A stretch of DNA of 64,000 bases from assembly GCF_029223285.1 (NCBI RefSeq), contig NZ_JARHUJ010000009.1:310001-374000 (forward strand), written 5' to 3'. A program made the position numbers and the translations under genes. This stretch comes from Paraflavitalea sp. CAU 1676 (lineage in GTDB: Bacteria; Bacteroidota; Bacteroidia; Chitinophagales; Chitinophagaceae). The notes beneath the pieces are model-generated. The model was not told where the DNA came from and did no database searches. It saw only the letters and a program-made list of their open reading frames with translations. Positions 10,001 to 19,017 of this stretch are shown here, one piece after another. How positions within the stretch are numbered: position 1 is the stretch's first letter; the number at the start of each line of letters is the position of its first letter.

Positions 10001-10294
10001 CTTGCCGGCGACTATACCCTCAATAATGTAAACTCCATCACCTACGATGCCAGCGCCATTCGCCTTACCGAACTGGTGATCGGCTATACTGTTCCGAATA
10101 AGGTATTTAAGAATGGCTTTGTAAAAGGCGTGCGCGCCGCCATGGTAGGGCGCAACCTCTGGCTCCTGTACCGCAATACGCCACGCGGCATCGATCCCGA
10201 ATCGGCCAATACTTCAGGCAACGCCCAGGGCATAGAGTCAGGTGGTTCCTTCCCCTACGCACAGTATGGCTTTGATGTAAAAGTTAACTTCTAA
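7055..10294 (+). CDS. SusC/RagA family TonB-dependent outer-membrane transporter (mannoside PUL)
   Basis: 1079-residue outer-membrane porin-like transporter that imports oligosaccharides with its SusD partner, using TonB energy. Signal peptide residues 1-21 (ending AYAQ). Residues 22-105 form a carboxypeptidase-regulatory-like domain ([20 protein letters not shown]). The TonB-box-like [11 protein letters not shown] is near 105-115, and the plug domain spans ~120-240 ([51 protein letters not shown]). The rest is the beta-barrel, ending in FDVKVNF with a terminal aromatic. There is no STN domain, so control by a FecR/ECF system is not expected; the upstream membrane SARP-like regulator is the better candidate. 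The SusD gene starts 12 bases after its stop. Confidence 0.95.
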   Translation: [1079 protein letters not shown]

Positions 10295-10306
10295 AACGCC
10301 GCAACA

Positions 10307-12103
10307 ATGAGAAAACTAATAATAGCGATAGCACTAGTCAGTACAATGTTGACCTGGAGTTCCTGCGCCAAGAACTTCGAAGACATGAACGTCGATCTCA
10401 CCCAGTTCACCGAAGTAAGTCCCGAAGCTGCCCTCCAGGGATCATTCAAACGGCTCAACGATTTCATGGGCAATGCCAACTATTCCCGCTATTGGGATAT
10501 GGCCAACCTCGTCAATGCCACCAGCCGTTACGGAGGCGAAGAAGGAGGCATGTGGCAGAATGCCTATGTATTTGTATTGGAACCTATCAATCAAATAAAG
10601 CTCACATTCGGAGCCGATCCCGGTTTCAACAACCGCATACAGATAGCCCGTATCTGGGAAGCATACACGTATTCCTACCTCGTAGCCACCTTCGGCCCCA
10701 TACCGTGCTCCCAGGCCAACAACAGGGATTACCTCGCTACGGTGAAGTTCGATGATGAAGATTCGGTGTATGCTTTTATACTCAATACCCTCAAAGACGC
10801 GGCATCGAAGATCGATGTAGCCAAAACGCAGGACAGGCTCACCTACGATGCCATCTATGGTGCAAGCGCAACCTCCATCGTGAACTGGAAGAAGTTCGCC
10901 AATACCCTGCGGTTAAAGATTGCGCTGCGTTGTAGCAAGAACCTGCCACAGTTGGCTGAGCAGCACGCCCGTGAGGTAATGAGCGATGAAGCCAATACCA
11001 TCATCGCCGAAAGCGAAACCACCAAAATGCTCTACGAAAATGTTATAGGCAATGAAAATCCACACTTCCTGCGCTTCAAACGCAACTCCTATACCCTCGA
11101 CCCACCCACGCTGAACGATTACCTGTTTGTAAACTTCCGTTCCTATAAAGATCCCCGGCTCGACGCCTACTACGATTCAGTACCACTCGCCAACGCTGCC
11201 GATCGCTACCTCCTGCGCGATACCATGCCCAGCCGCAACGACGATTCTCTGCGGGTGGTCGATTACAGGATACCGCACTTTGGCCGTCCCAAATCACCGG
11301 CAAAATTACCGGGCTGGTCGGCCCTCAACGGATTGATCGATCCCCTTGGCCAAAACGTGAAGATCACCAGCTATTCCCGGCTTAAAGGCTATGGGTGGAC
11401 GCAGCAGGCCAGCGGCGAAGGATTGACCGCCCCCGACAGGCCATTCATCATCCTCTCTTACGCAGAGTCTCAGTTGTTGAAAGCCGAAGCCGCAGCCCTC
11501 GGATTTGGAGGCTCCAAAACGGCTGAACAATACTACAATGAAGGTATCGATGCCAACTTCGCCTACTGGAAGATCAGCAATGCACAACGCGATGCCTACA
11601 AACAAAGAGATGGCATCAAATGGGGCACCGCTGGCATAGGCTTCATCGACTATGTAAGCATCGTAAAAGCAGATATACCCGCCGACCCCTTATCCAAGAT
11701 CTACATACAGCAATGGATCAACTATTTCCCCGACCAGGCCTTTGATGTATGGTGCCTGCAGCGCAGAACACGCACCTTCGATTTCTCGCCCCACACCAAT
11801 CCGGGCAGTGGAGTAGTGGCCACCCCCTGGATGGAAATACCCATGCGCGCCAGCTATCCCACCAATGTCATCAACCTCAACCCTGATGGTTACCAGGATG
11901 GCTTGCAAAAGCTCGGTGGCCTGCAGAACGACATCAACCCGCTCATACCATTGAAGTTTACGAAGGCGCATGAGTCGAAGAACTGGAACAACGTGCCGGT
12001 AGCCTACAGTACCCGCTACATGCAAAAATGGTACGGAGACTATGTCGAAGACCTCAAGACGGCTGGCATCACCTACACCCTGATCTCAACATTCAAACCC
12101 TGA
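10307..12103 (+). CDS. SusD/RagB-like glycan-binding lipoprotein (mannoside PUL)
   Basis: 598-residue surface lipoprotein that forms the lid of the SusC transporter and binds glycan. The signal peptide ends in a lipobox before Cys20 (TWSSC), with acidic residues a few positions on. The body is helical with TPR-like segments; FIILSYAESQLLKAEAAALG near residue 390 and the C-terminal region around NWNNVPVAYSTRYMQKWYGDY are typical of the SusD-like_2 branch. It lies 12 bases after susC and 17 bases before the next enzyme gene, so it is co-transcribed. Ligand is inferred as a mannose-containing oligosaccharide from the neighbouring GH92/GH130/GH99-like enzymes. Confidence 0.93.
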   Translation: MRKLIIAIALVSTMLTWSSCAKNFEDMNVDLTQFTEVSPEAALQGSFKRLNDFMGNANYSRYWDMANLVNATSRYGGEEGGMWQNAYVFVLEPINQIKLTFGADPGFNNRIQIARIWEAYTYSYLVATFGPIPCSQANNRDYLATVKFDDEDSVYAFILNTLKDAASKIDVAKTQDRLTYDAIYGASATSIVNWKKFANTLRLKIALRCSKNLPQLAEQHAREVMSDEANTIIAESETTKMLYENVIGNENPHFLRFKRNSYTLDPPTLNDYLFVNFRSYKDPRLDAYYDSVPLANAADRYLLRDTMPSRNDDSLRVVDYRIPHFGRPKSPAKLPGWSALNGLIDPLGQNVKITSYSRLKGYGWTQQASGEGLTAPDRPFIILSYAESQLLKAEAAALGFGGSKTAEQYYNEGIDANFAYWKISNAQRDAYKQRDGIKWGTAGIGFIDYVSIVKADIPADPLSKIYIQQWINYFPDQAFDVWCLQRRTRTFDFSPHTNPGSGVVATPWMEIPMRASYPTNVINLNPDGYQDGLQKLGGLQNDINPLIPLKFTKAHESKNWNNVPVAYSTRYMQKWYGDYVEDLKTAGITYTLISTFKP

Positions 12104-12120
12104 TTCAAATTGCTGCAAAA

Positions 12121-13230
12121 ATGAAAAAGTACATTCAACATATAATAACACTGGCCATCCTGGCAAGCGTGGCCTATTCCTGTAAAAAGAACGATGGCCC
12201 CTCCGTAGATGATTACTTTCTCAATTATGAGATAAAAGAAATACCGGTTACGGCCGATTATACGGTAGGCACATTCTACTATTCCTTCGGCGCCTTCAAT
12301 GCCAATATCAAGGAAATGCCCACCGTTGGTAAATATGCATCACCCAATGGGAACATACCGGTCGATATCATGAAGAAACACATCGACACGGCCAGTACCG
12401 GCGGACTTGATTACTTTGTATTCCAGGTGCGCTCCGTAAGCCGCGACCTCAACAACTTCCGGTTCGATTCAGTCCTCGTGCGCCGTTTCCTCGAAGCCAA
12501 CACCGAAAACAAGATGAAGTTTGCGCTGGCTTACAATTTCTCACCAGGCAGTTACAGCCTCAGCGCTACCAATATGCTCGATACTGCTGCCGCCCGACTC
12601 GATCAGTGGTGTAAAGATGTGGAGAAGTTCGCCACCTGGTTCCAGGATGCCAACTACATGAAGGTAAATGGCAAAATACTGCTCTACATCATGAATGCCC
12701 ATCAGCTCTATACCATCGATGCTAAAGTGGTATACAACAACCTGCGTACACGCCTCAAGTCCCTGGGCTTTGAGTTGTACATCGGAGGCATGCAAGATCG
12801 TTGGACACCTCCCGCCCGCTACATCTTCCGTTACCGCGGCGGTGTAGATGCCATCTTCCATCAGTCGTACGTCTCTAACCTCAACCAGTACGATCGCTAC
12901 TACCTGTTGCCACAGATGATGGATCAAAACTGGCAGTACTCCCGCAAATACTTTAAAGACTCGGCGAGTATTGATTATATCCCAACCATCAGCCCCGCCT
13001 ACAATGGTACCATTACCAACCCGGCCAATACCAACCCCATCGTGGGGCGCACCGATAATGGCGACATGTATAAGAAACTCTGCAACGTAGCCAAGATGAA
13101 TGCCAGCGAAAACACACGGCTCATATTGATCGATTCATGGAATAAGTGGGATGAAGACCTGCAGCTCGAACCTGCACAGAGCTATGGCAAACGCTACCTG
13201 GAATTAACCCGTTCACAATTCAAGAAATAA
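12121..13230 (+). CDS. GH99/WbsX-like lipoprotein, putative endo-acting mannosidase
   Basis: 369-residue lipoprotein (signal peptide then LASVAYSC lipobox). The ATG at 12121 was chosen because it gives a proper signal peptide and clears the SusD stop; an upstream in-frame ATG at 12028 overlaps SusD. The body looks like a TIM-barrel of the GH99/glycosyltransferase-WbsX clan: FYYSFGAFNANI early, HIDTASTGGLDYFVFQVRS, KVNGKILLYIMNAHQLYT in the middle, and ILIDSWNKWDEDLQLEPAQ near the end, which resembles the WbsX/GH99 W-N-E-W region but with Lys in place of the first Glu. GH99 enzymes are endo-alpha-mannosidases, which would fit with the GH92 exo-mannosidases downstream. Substrate is inferred. 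A small relative of unknown specificity is the alternative. Confidence 0.65.
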   Translation: MKKYIQHIITLAILASVAYSCKKNDGPSVDDYFLNYEIKEIPVTADYTVGTFYYSFGAFNANIKEMPTVGKYASPNGNIPVDIMKKHIDTASTGGLDYFVFQVRSVSRDLNNFRFDSVLVRRFLEANTENKMKFALAYNFSPGSYSLSATNMLDTAAARLDQWCKDVEKFATWFQDANYMKVNGKILLYIMNAHQLYTIDAKVVYNNLRTRLKSLGFELYIGGMQDRWTPPARYIFRYRGGVDAIFHQSYVSNLNQYDRYYLLPQMMDQNWQYSRKYFKDSASIDYIPTISPAYNGTITNPANTNPIVGRTDNGDMYKKLCNVAKMNASENTRLILIDSWNKWDEDLQLEPAQSYGKRYLELTRSQFKK

Positions 13231-13244
13231 TCACAAGTACCCGG

Positions 13245-15494
13245 ATGATCACAATAAAAAGAAACCGTACCTGGTGGCAGGCCTGCCTGATGCTCCTTTT
13301 AAGCACACAGGTAAGGGCACAACAATCCAATCTCAGTTACATCGATCCTGCAATTGGCAACGTGGGTACCTTGTTGCAGCCAACAAGGCCCACAGTTCAA
13401 TTGCCCAACCAGATCATGCGCATGCACCCCATCAGGGCCGATCACCTCGACGATCAGATCAGCAGTTTTCCCATGCTCGTCGTATCTCATCGCCTCGGTG
13501 AGGCATTTTCCATCAAACCATGGAGCCGCCCGCTAACGGTAGACAGTTGGAAGGAAAGGCTTACCTACGATCACGACCTCGAAGTAACACGTCCCTGGTA
13601 TTATACCACCTACCTTGTCGATGAAGAGATCAGGGTGGAATTTGCGCCCGGTAAAAAGGCGGGCATCTTCCGCTTTGAGTTTCCCCGACAGGCAACACAA
13701 AAAGCCTTGCTGCTCGATCGGTTTAACAAGGGAGCAGGAGGGTGGCAACTCATCGATGGTAACAAGATACAGGCAACAGAAACTTATCACGACGATATTA
13801 CTATTTACCTCTATGGAGAGTTGAGCCAAAGCGGCCGGGCACAAACAATCGTAAGCAGTCAGTTAGGTCCGGTGCCGGCCGCGGCCACCTCCCCGGGTAA
13901 AACAGCCATTCAGTTTTCCGGCGCCGCCAGCAATAAAGTAGAGTTGAGATATGCGGTATCATTCGTAAGTGCCGAACAGGCGAAGAAGAATTACCAACAG
14001 GAACTAAGCAACACCAGCTTCGAACAATTGAAAGCGGCCGGCGAAAAATCCTGGGCAAGCGTCATTAACCAGATACAGGTGCAGGGCGGCACACCCGCAC
14101 AGCGGAGAACCTTCTATTCAGCCCTCTATCGTTGCTACGAACGCATGGTCGATATCACCGAAGGCAATCAATATTACAGCGGCTACGATAAACAGGTGCA
14201 CACCACACAGCGTCCCTTTTATGTCGACGACTGGTCGTGGGATACCTACCTCGCACACCATCCCCTGCGTACCATCCTGAATCCTGCACAGGAAGAAGAC
14301 ATGCTCAACTCATACGTGCACATGTACAACCAAAGCGGGTGGATGCCCACCTTCCCCGTGTTGTTTGGTGACCACGCCTGCATGAATGGCTTTCACTCCT
14401 CCATCACCTTTCTCGATGCCTATCGCAAGGGACTTCGAAACTTCGATATACCCAAAGCATACGAAGGCATGCGAAAGAACGCCACCGAAGCCTCCCTCGT
14501 ACCCTGGCGCAACGGCCCTAAGTGTGAGCTCGATGATGTTTACCACACCAAAGGCTATTTCCCCGCGCTCCATCCCGGCGAAAAAGAAACGGTAGCAATA
14601 GTACATCCATTCGAGAAAAGGCAGGCCGTTGCCGTAACACTGGGCGCAGCCTACGACGATTGGGCAGTAGGAGAGATGGCCAAAGAACTCGGTAAAAACG
14701 ATGATCACCAGCTATTCAATGCGCGCGGCAACAATTACAAAAACCTGTGGAGCGAAAAAGAGCAACTCTTCATGCCCAAAGATTCAGCTGGTAATTGGGT
14801 CAACATCAACCCCAAGATCGATGGAGGAAAAGGAGGCAGAGACTATTATGATGAGAACAATGGGTGGACCTACCTATGGCAGGTTCAGCACGATGTGGAA
14901 GGATTGAAGAAGCTGCTGGGAGGCACGGCAGCCTTCGAACAAAAGCTGGATCAACTATTCCGCGAAAACCTCGGTAGCAGCCGTTATGTGTTTTGGTACA
15001 GCTTTCCCGATGCAACCGGCAATGTGGGTCAGTATTCTATGGGCAACGAACCCAGCTTTCACATTCCCTACCTGTACAATTACACGCAAAGCCCCTGGAA
15101 AACGCAGAAGCGCATTCGCTTCCTGCTCGATACCTGGTTTAAGGACAATATCTTCGGCATACCGGGTGATGAAGATGGCGGCGGCATGACGGCCTTCGTA
15201 GTCTTTTCATCCATGGGCTTTTATCCCGTAACACCCGGATTGCCCGTGTATACCATCGGCAGCCCGCTGTTCGAAAGAACGACCATCAACCTGAAAAATG
15301 GGAAAAAGTTTACACTCATCGCCAATAAAGCATCCACTGTCAATAAGTATATACAACAAGCAAAGCTCGATGGAAAATCGCTCGATACACCCTGGTTTAC
15401 ACATAAGCAATTAATGGCCGGCGGAACCCTTGAGCTCGAAATGGGCCCGCTGCCCAACAAAAAATGGGGCATCACAACACAACAAGGGTTTTGA
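13245..15494 (+). CDS. GH92 family alpha-mannosidase (divergent N-terminus)
   Basis: 749-residue exported enzyme; signal peptide residues 1-25 (ending VRAQ). GH92 enzymes are calcium-dependent exo-alpha-mannosidases. Hallmarks: DDWSWDTYLAHHPLRTILNP near 325-345, GNEPSFHIPYLYNY near 600-613 (catalytic region), PGDEDGGGMTAFVVFSSMGFYP near 640-660 and PVYTIGSPLFE after it. The N-terminal beta-sandwich begins YIDPAIGNVGTLLQPTRPT instead of the usual YVxPxIGTGGxGHxFPGA, so the glycine/histidine-rich loop that lines the active site in typical members is replaced. That suggests a different linkage preference from the second GH92 in this operon. It lies 14 bases after the GH99-like gene. Confidence 0.88.
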   Translation: MITIKRNRTWWQACLMLLLSTQVRAQQSNLSYIDPAIGNVGTLLQPTRPTVQLPNQIMRMHPIRADHLDDQISSFPMLVVSHRLGEAFSIKPWSRPLTVDSWKERLTYDHDLEVTRPWYYTTYLVDEEIRVEFAPGKKAGIFRFEFPRQATQKALLLDRFNKGAGGWQLIDGNKIQATETYHDDITIYLYGELSQSGRAQTIVSSQLGPVPAAATSPGKTAIQFSGAASNKVELRYAVSFVSAEQAKKNYQQELSNTSFEQLKAAGEKSWASVINQIQVQGGTPAQRRTFYSALYRCYERMVDITEGNQYYSGYDKQVHTTQRPFYVDDWSWDTYLAHHPLRTILNPAQEEDMLNSYVHMYNQSGWMPTFPVLFGDHACMNGFHSSITFLDAYRKGLRNFDIPKAYEGMRKNATEASLVPWRNGPKCELDDVYHTKGYFPALHPGEKETVAIVHPFEKRQAVAVTLGAAYDDWAVGEMAKELGKNDDHQLFNARGNNYKNLWSEKEQLFMPKDSAGNWVNINPKIDGGKGGRDYYDENNGWTYLWQVQHDVEGLKKLLGGTAAFEQKLDQLFRENLGSSRYVFWYSFPDATGNVGQYSMGNEPSFHIPYLYNYTQSPWKTQKRIRFLLDTWFKDNIFGIPGDEDGGGMTAFVVFSSMGFYPVTPGLPVYTIGSPLFERTTINLKNGKKFTLIANKASTVNKYIQQAKLDGKSLDTPWFTHKQLMAGGTLELEMGPLPNKKWGITTQQGF

Positions 15495-15588
15495 CACCAT
15501 CATGAACGGCCGGCAGCAACCATACCCGCAAGTTGATAATTGTAGTAAATTCGGGAACACCGAATTCTTCACTACTCAACCTGCTAAT

Positions 15589-16746
15589 ATGCCAACGATT
15601 GCAAGCCGGTTCCGTACTGCCGTATGGATGCTGCTGACCATGACAGCCACGGGCACCCTTTCATCGCAAAACAAAAAGGAGACCAAAGAGAACGATTGGC
15701 CATTGGGAACCTTCGTCAGGCCTGCTGGCGTTAATCCGGTCATCTCCCCCGATTCCAATTCGCGGTTCAACTGTCCTATGAACAAGCGCTCGGTCGATTG
15801 GGAATCCAACGATACCTTCAATCCGGCAGCCATCGCCAAAGACGGAAAGCTGTATGTCCTGTATCGGGCAGAAGATAAATACGGAGTAGGCATCGGATTT
15901 CGTACATCCCGCATCGGATTGGCATCCAGCAGTGACGGCCTCACATTTACCCGTCGACCGGCTCCCGTATTATACCCGGCGGAAGATAGCCAGAAAGAAA
16001 TGGAATGGCCCGGAGGCTGCGAAGATCCCCGCATTGCCGTAACGGAAGAGGGTACCTACGTTATCCTCTACACGCAATGGAATCGGAAAGTGCCACGCAT
16101 CGGAGTGGCTACCTCACGCGATCTGGTCAGCTGGACCAAACATGGCCCGGCTTTCAAAAAAGCCCATGGTGGCAGGTTCTTTGAAATGCCCACCAAGTCT
16201 GCATCTATAGTAACAACCTTAAAGAATGGAAAACTTGTCATTGCGAAGATTAATGGCAAGTACCAGATGTATTGGGGCGAGCAACAGGTCAGCATGGCCA
16301 CCTCCACCGATCTCATCAATTGGGAGCCTGTACTCGATGAAAGCGGCAACCTGAAAGCAGTCATCAAAACCAGGAAAGGCTATTTCGATAGCGACCTCAC
16401 CGAATGCGGACCACCCGCCCTGCTTACCGAAAAAGGGATACTGCTCTTATACAATGGAAAGAATAGCGCCGGCGCCAATGGCGATCAGCGATACACCCCC
16501 AATAGTTATTGTGCCGGCCGCGTGCTGATGGATCCCAGCGATCCTTTTAAAGTGATCGCCCGGGCTGATGAACCTTTTCTGGTTCCTTCCGAGAGTTTCG
16601 AAAAGAGTGGACAATATCCTGCCGGTACAGTGTTCATTGAGGGGCTCGTCTATTTCAACAACAAATGGTTTCTCTATTACGGCTGTGCCGATTCCCGGGT
16701 AGCGGTCGCTGTATATGATCCGGCAGCCCCCCGGCCCAATCAATGA
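15589..16746 (+). CDS. GH130 family beta-mannoside phosphorylase/hydrolase, exported
   Basis: 386 residues from the ATG at 15589, which gives a plausible signal peptide (RFRTAVWMLLTMTATGTLSSQ). An in-frame ATG at 15502 would leave only 7 bases to the upstream stop but would bury the signal sequence. The body is a five-bladed propeller of GH130: FNPAAIAKDGKLYVLYRAEDK, the acid motif GGCEDPRIAV (Asp is the proton donor in the family), and EGLVYFNNKWFLYYGCADSRVAVAVYDP at the end. GH130 includes intracellular phosphorylases that cleave Man-beta-1,4-GlcNAc and exported hydrolases that cleave beta-1,2-mannosides. An exported form beside GH92 and GH99-like enzymes favours a role on beta-mannosidic caps or cores of mannans or N-glycans. 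Family firm, reaction type open. Confidence 0.85.
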   Translation: MPTIASRFRTAVWMLLTMTATGTLSSQNKKETKENDWPLGTFVRPAGVNPVISPDSNSRFNCPMNKRSVDWESNDTFNPAAIAKDGKLYVLYRAEDKYGVGIGFRTSRIGLASSSDGLTFTRRPAPVLYPAEDSQKEMEWPGGCEDPRIAVTEEGTYVILYTQWNRKVPRIGVATSRDLVSWTKHGPAFKKAHGGRFFEMPTKSASIVTTLKNGKLVIAKINGKYQMYWGEQQVSMATSTDLINWEPVLDESGNLKAVIKTRKGYFDSDLTECGPPALLTEKGILLLYNGKNSAGANGDQRYTPNSYCAGRVLMDPSDPFKVIARADEPFLVPSESFEKSGQYPAGTVFIEGLVYFNNKWFLYYGCADSRVAVAVYDPAAPRPNQ

Positions 16747-16756
16747 TCTCAATAAC

Positions 16757-18982
16757 ATGATGAAGTATAAATCGACAATACGCAAAACGATCTTTGGTAT
16801 ATTATTCATAAGTGCGATCGGCCAGGCAATGGCCCAGTCCTATACGCAATATGTCTATCCGCTCATTGGATCCGGTGGTCATGGTCACGTATTCGTAGGG
16901 GCCAGTGTACCTTTCGGAGCCATCCAGCCCGGACCTAATAATTTCTATAAAGGATGGGATTGGTGTTCCGGATACAATTACGGCGATAGCGTATTGATCG
17001 GCTTCTCCCAAACCCACCTCAGCGGCACAGGCATTGGCGACCTTGCCGATGTACTCATGATGCCTTTCACCGGTGCCATTAAAACCGACAAGGGAAAAGA
17101 AAAAGAACCCGGTAGCGGTTATGCTTCCCGGTACAGGCATAGCACCGAAAAGGTGCGCCCGGGCTATTACACCGTACAGCTCGACGACTACAACGTTAAG
17201 GTCGAACTCACCGCCACTGAACATGTTGCCTTTCACCAATACCATTTTCCCGCAGGTTCTAACGGTCATGTTATCATCGATCTCAAAGAAGGGATCAATG
17301 ATCAAACGACAGATAGTTATATCAGGAAAATAGACGAGTACACACTGGTAGGTCGTCGTTTTTCCAAAGGATGGGCCAAAGACCAATGGCTGTATTTTGC
17401 CATACGGTCTGCCATTCCTTTAAAGCAGTTCAGCGTATACGACAATGCACAACTCCTGCAATCCGATAGTGCAACAGGAAAAGCCATCAAAGGACTCATC
17501 AGTTTCGATAAGGCGCCTACTACACTTCAGTTGAAAGTAAGTATATCACCGGTCAGCGCCGAAAACGCATTGGCCAATATCACGGCAGAGCTGCCGCATT
17601 GGAACTTTCAACAGGTGGTAAAACAGGCCGATAGCAAATGGAACAGCGAGCTGGCCCGCATCCAAATACAAACCAATAGCCTCAGGGATAGGAAGATATT
17701 CTATACGGCCCTCTTTCATACCATGATCAATCCATCCCTGTTCAATGATCACGATGGAGCATACCGGGGTGCCGATAAGAAGGTGTACACCAAACCGGCA
17801 TTTCAAAACTACTCGGTCTTCTCCCTGTGGGATACCTATCGGGCTACCAATCCCTTGTTTACAATCACCCATCCGCATCGGGTAAGCGATATGGTAAACA
17901 GCATGATCGCCATACATCAGCAACAGGGGCGCCTGCCCATCTGGCACCTCATGGGCAACGAAACCGGTACCATGGTAGGCATCAGCAGCCTGCAGGTAAT
18001 AGCAGAAGCATACCTCAAAGGGATTCGTGGGTACGATGTCGATAAGATGTACGAAGCCATCAGGGCCACAGCCATGTCCGACTCGCTCGGCATGAAATAT
18101 GTAAAGAACCTGGAAGCCATCCCTTCCGATAAGTCGTCGCGCGCCGTAGCAAGGGCATTGGAGTATTGCATCAGCGATGCCTCGATAGCCCTGCTCGCGA
18201 AGGCGCTCAACAAACAGGATGATTACGAATACTTTTCCAAAAGGTCGCAGAACTATCGCCTGTATTATGACCCTGCCTTCCAATTCTTCAAAGGCCGCCT
18301 GTCAGACGGAACCTGGAAACCCGCCTTCGATGCCGTTAAAAGTTACAAGCCCTGGGCCGATGACTATGCCGAAGGCAATGCCTGGCAATACCTTTGGCTC
18401 GCTCCGCACGATGTAGATGGGCTGCAACAATTGTTGGGTGGCCGCGAAACATTCATCAAAAGGCTTGATACCTTCTTTACCCTTGTGCCTCCCCACGATC
18501 CCAATGCCCTGGTCGATCTCACGGGGCTCATGGGGCAGTATGCACACGGCAACGAACCCAGCCATCATATCACCTACCTATACACCATGGTGGGGCAACC
18601 ACACAAAACAGCCGAAAAAGTGCGCTACATCATGAAAGAAATGTACCACGACCAACCCGACGGGATCATCGGCAATGAAGACTGCGGACAAATGTCGGCC
18701 TGGTACATCTTCTCATCATTAGGCTTCTATCCGGTATATCCTGCCTCAGGGAAATATGTTTTTGGCAGTCCGTTGTTCAATAAGGCAACGATCAGCCTGC
18801 CGGGTGGAAAGAAGTTTAGTGTAGAAACAAGTAACAATACCCCGGAGAATATCTACATCCAAAGCATTACCTGGAACGGGAAGCCATATACACATACATG
18901 GTTTCAACACAGTGACCTGCTCAAAGGGGGAGTGCTCAAAATAATTATGGGTAATAAACCATCCACGCAGTGGGGGCAATGA
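16757..18982 (+). CDS. GH92 family alpha-mannosidase (canonical)
   Basis: 741 residues from the ATG at 16757; a second ATG follows immediately at 16760. The start at 16757 gives a clean signal peptide (ending GQAMAQ). The canonical GH92 N-terminus is present: YVYPLIGSGGHGHVFVGASVPFGAIQPGP, then GFSQTHLSGTGIGD. The catalytic half carries SLWDTYRATNPLFTITHP, GNEPSHHITYLYTM and GNEDCGQMSAWYIFSSLGFYPVYP, which is the usual calcium and acid/base region. The protein should remove terminal alpha-mannose from outer-chain mannan or N-glycan fragments in the periplasm. The start is 10 bases after the GH130 stop, so the two are co-transcribed. No unusual residues seen. Confidence 0.93.
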   Translation: MMKYKSTIRKTIFGILFISAIGQAMAQSYTQYVYPLIGSGGHGHVFVGASVPFGAIQPGPNNFYKGWDWCSGYNYGDSVLIGFSQTHLSGTGIGDLADVLMMPFTGAIKTDKGKEKEPGSGYASRYRHSTEKVRPGYYTVQLDDYNVKVELTATEHVAFHQYHFPAGSNGHVIIDLKEGINDQTTDSYIRKIDEYTLVGRRFSKGWAKDQWLYFAIRSAIPLKQFSVYDNAQLLQSDSATGKAIKGLISFDKAPTTLQLKVSISPVSAENALANITAELPHWNFQQVVKQADSKWNSELARIQIQTNSLRDRKIFYTALFHTMINPSLFNDHDGAYRGADKKVYTKPAFQNYSVFSLWDTYRATNPLFTITHPHRVSDMVNSMIAIHQQQGRLPIWHLMGNETGTMVGISSLQVIAEAYLKGIRGYDVDKMYEAIRATAMSDSLGMKYVKNLEAIPSDKSSRAVARALEYCISDASIALLAKALNKQDDYEYFSKRSQNYRLYYDPAFQFFKGRLSDGTWKPAFDAVKSYKPWADDYAEGNAWQYLWLAPHDVDGLQQLLGGRETFIKRLDTFFTLVPPHDPNALVDLTGLMGQYAHGNEPSHHITYLYTMVGQPHKTAEKVRYIMKEMYHDQPDGIIGNEDCGQMSAWYIFSSLGFYPVYPASGKYVFGSPLFNKATISLPGGKKFSVETSNNTPENIYIQSITWNGKPYTHTWFQHSDLLKGGVLKIIMGNKPSTQWGQ

Positions 18983-19017
18983 AGGTAAAGCGTGACATAA
19001 AACAATTACCTTAGCAA

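Noticed and set aside
12028-12120. Upstream in-frame extension of the GH99-like gene
   Set aside because: It overlaps the SusD gene end and would hide the signal peptide; the ATG at 12121 is better.
17546-18283. 245-codon minus-strand frame
   Set aside because: Antisense to the canonical GH92 gene, no sensible domain content.
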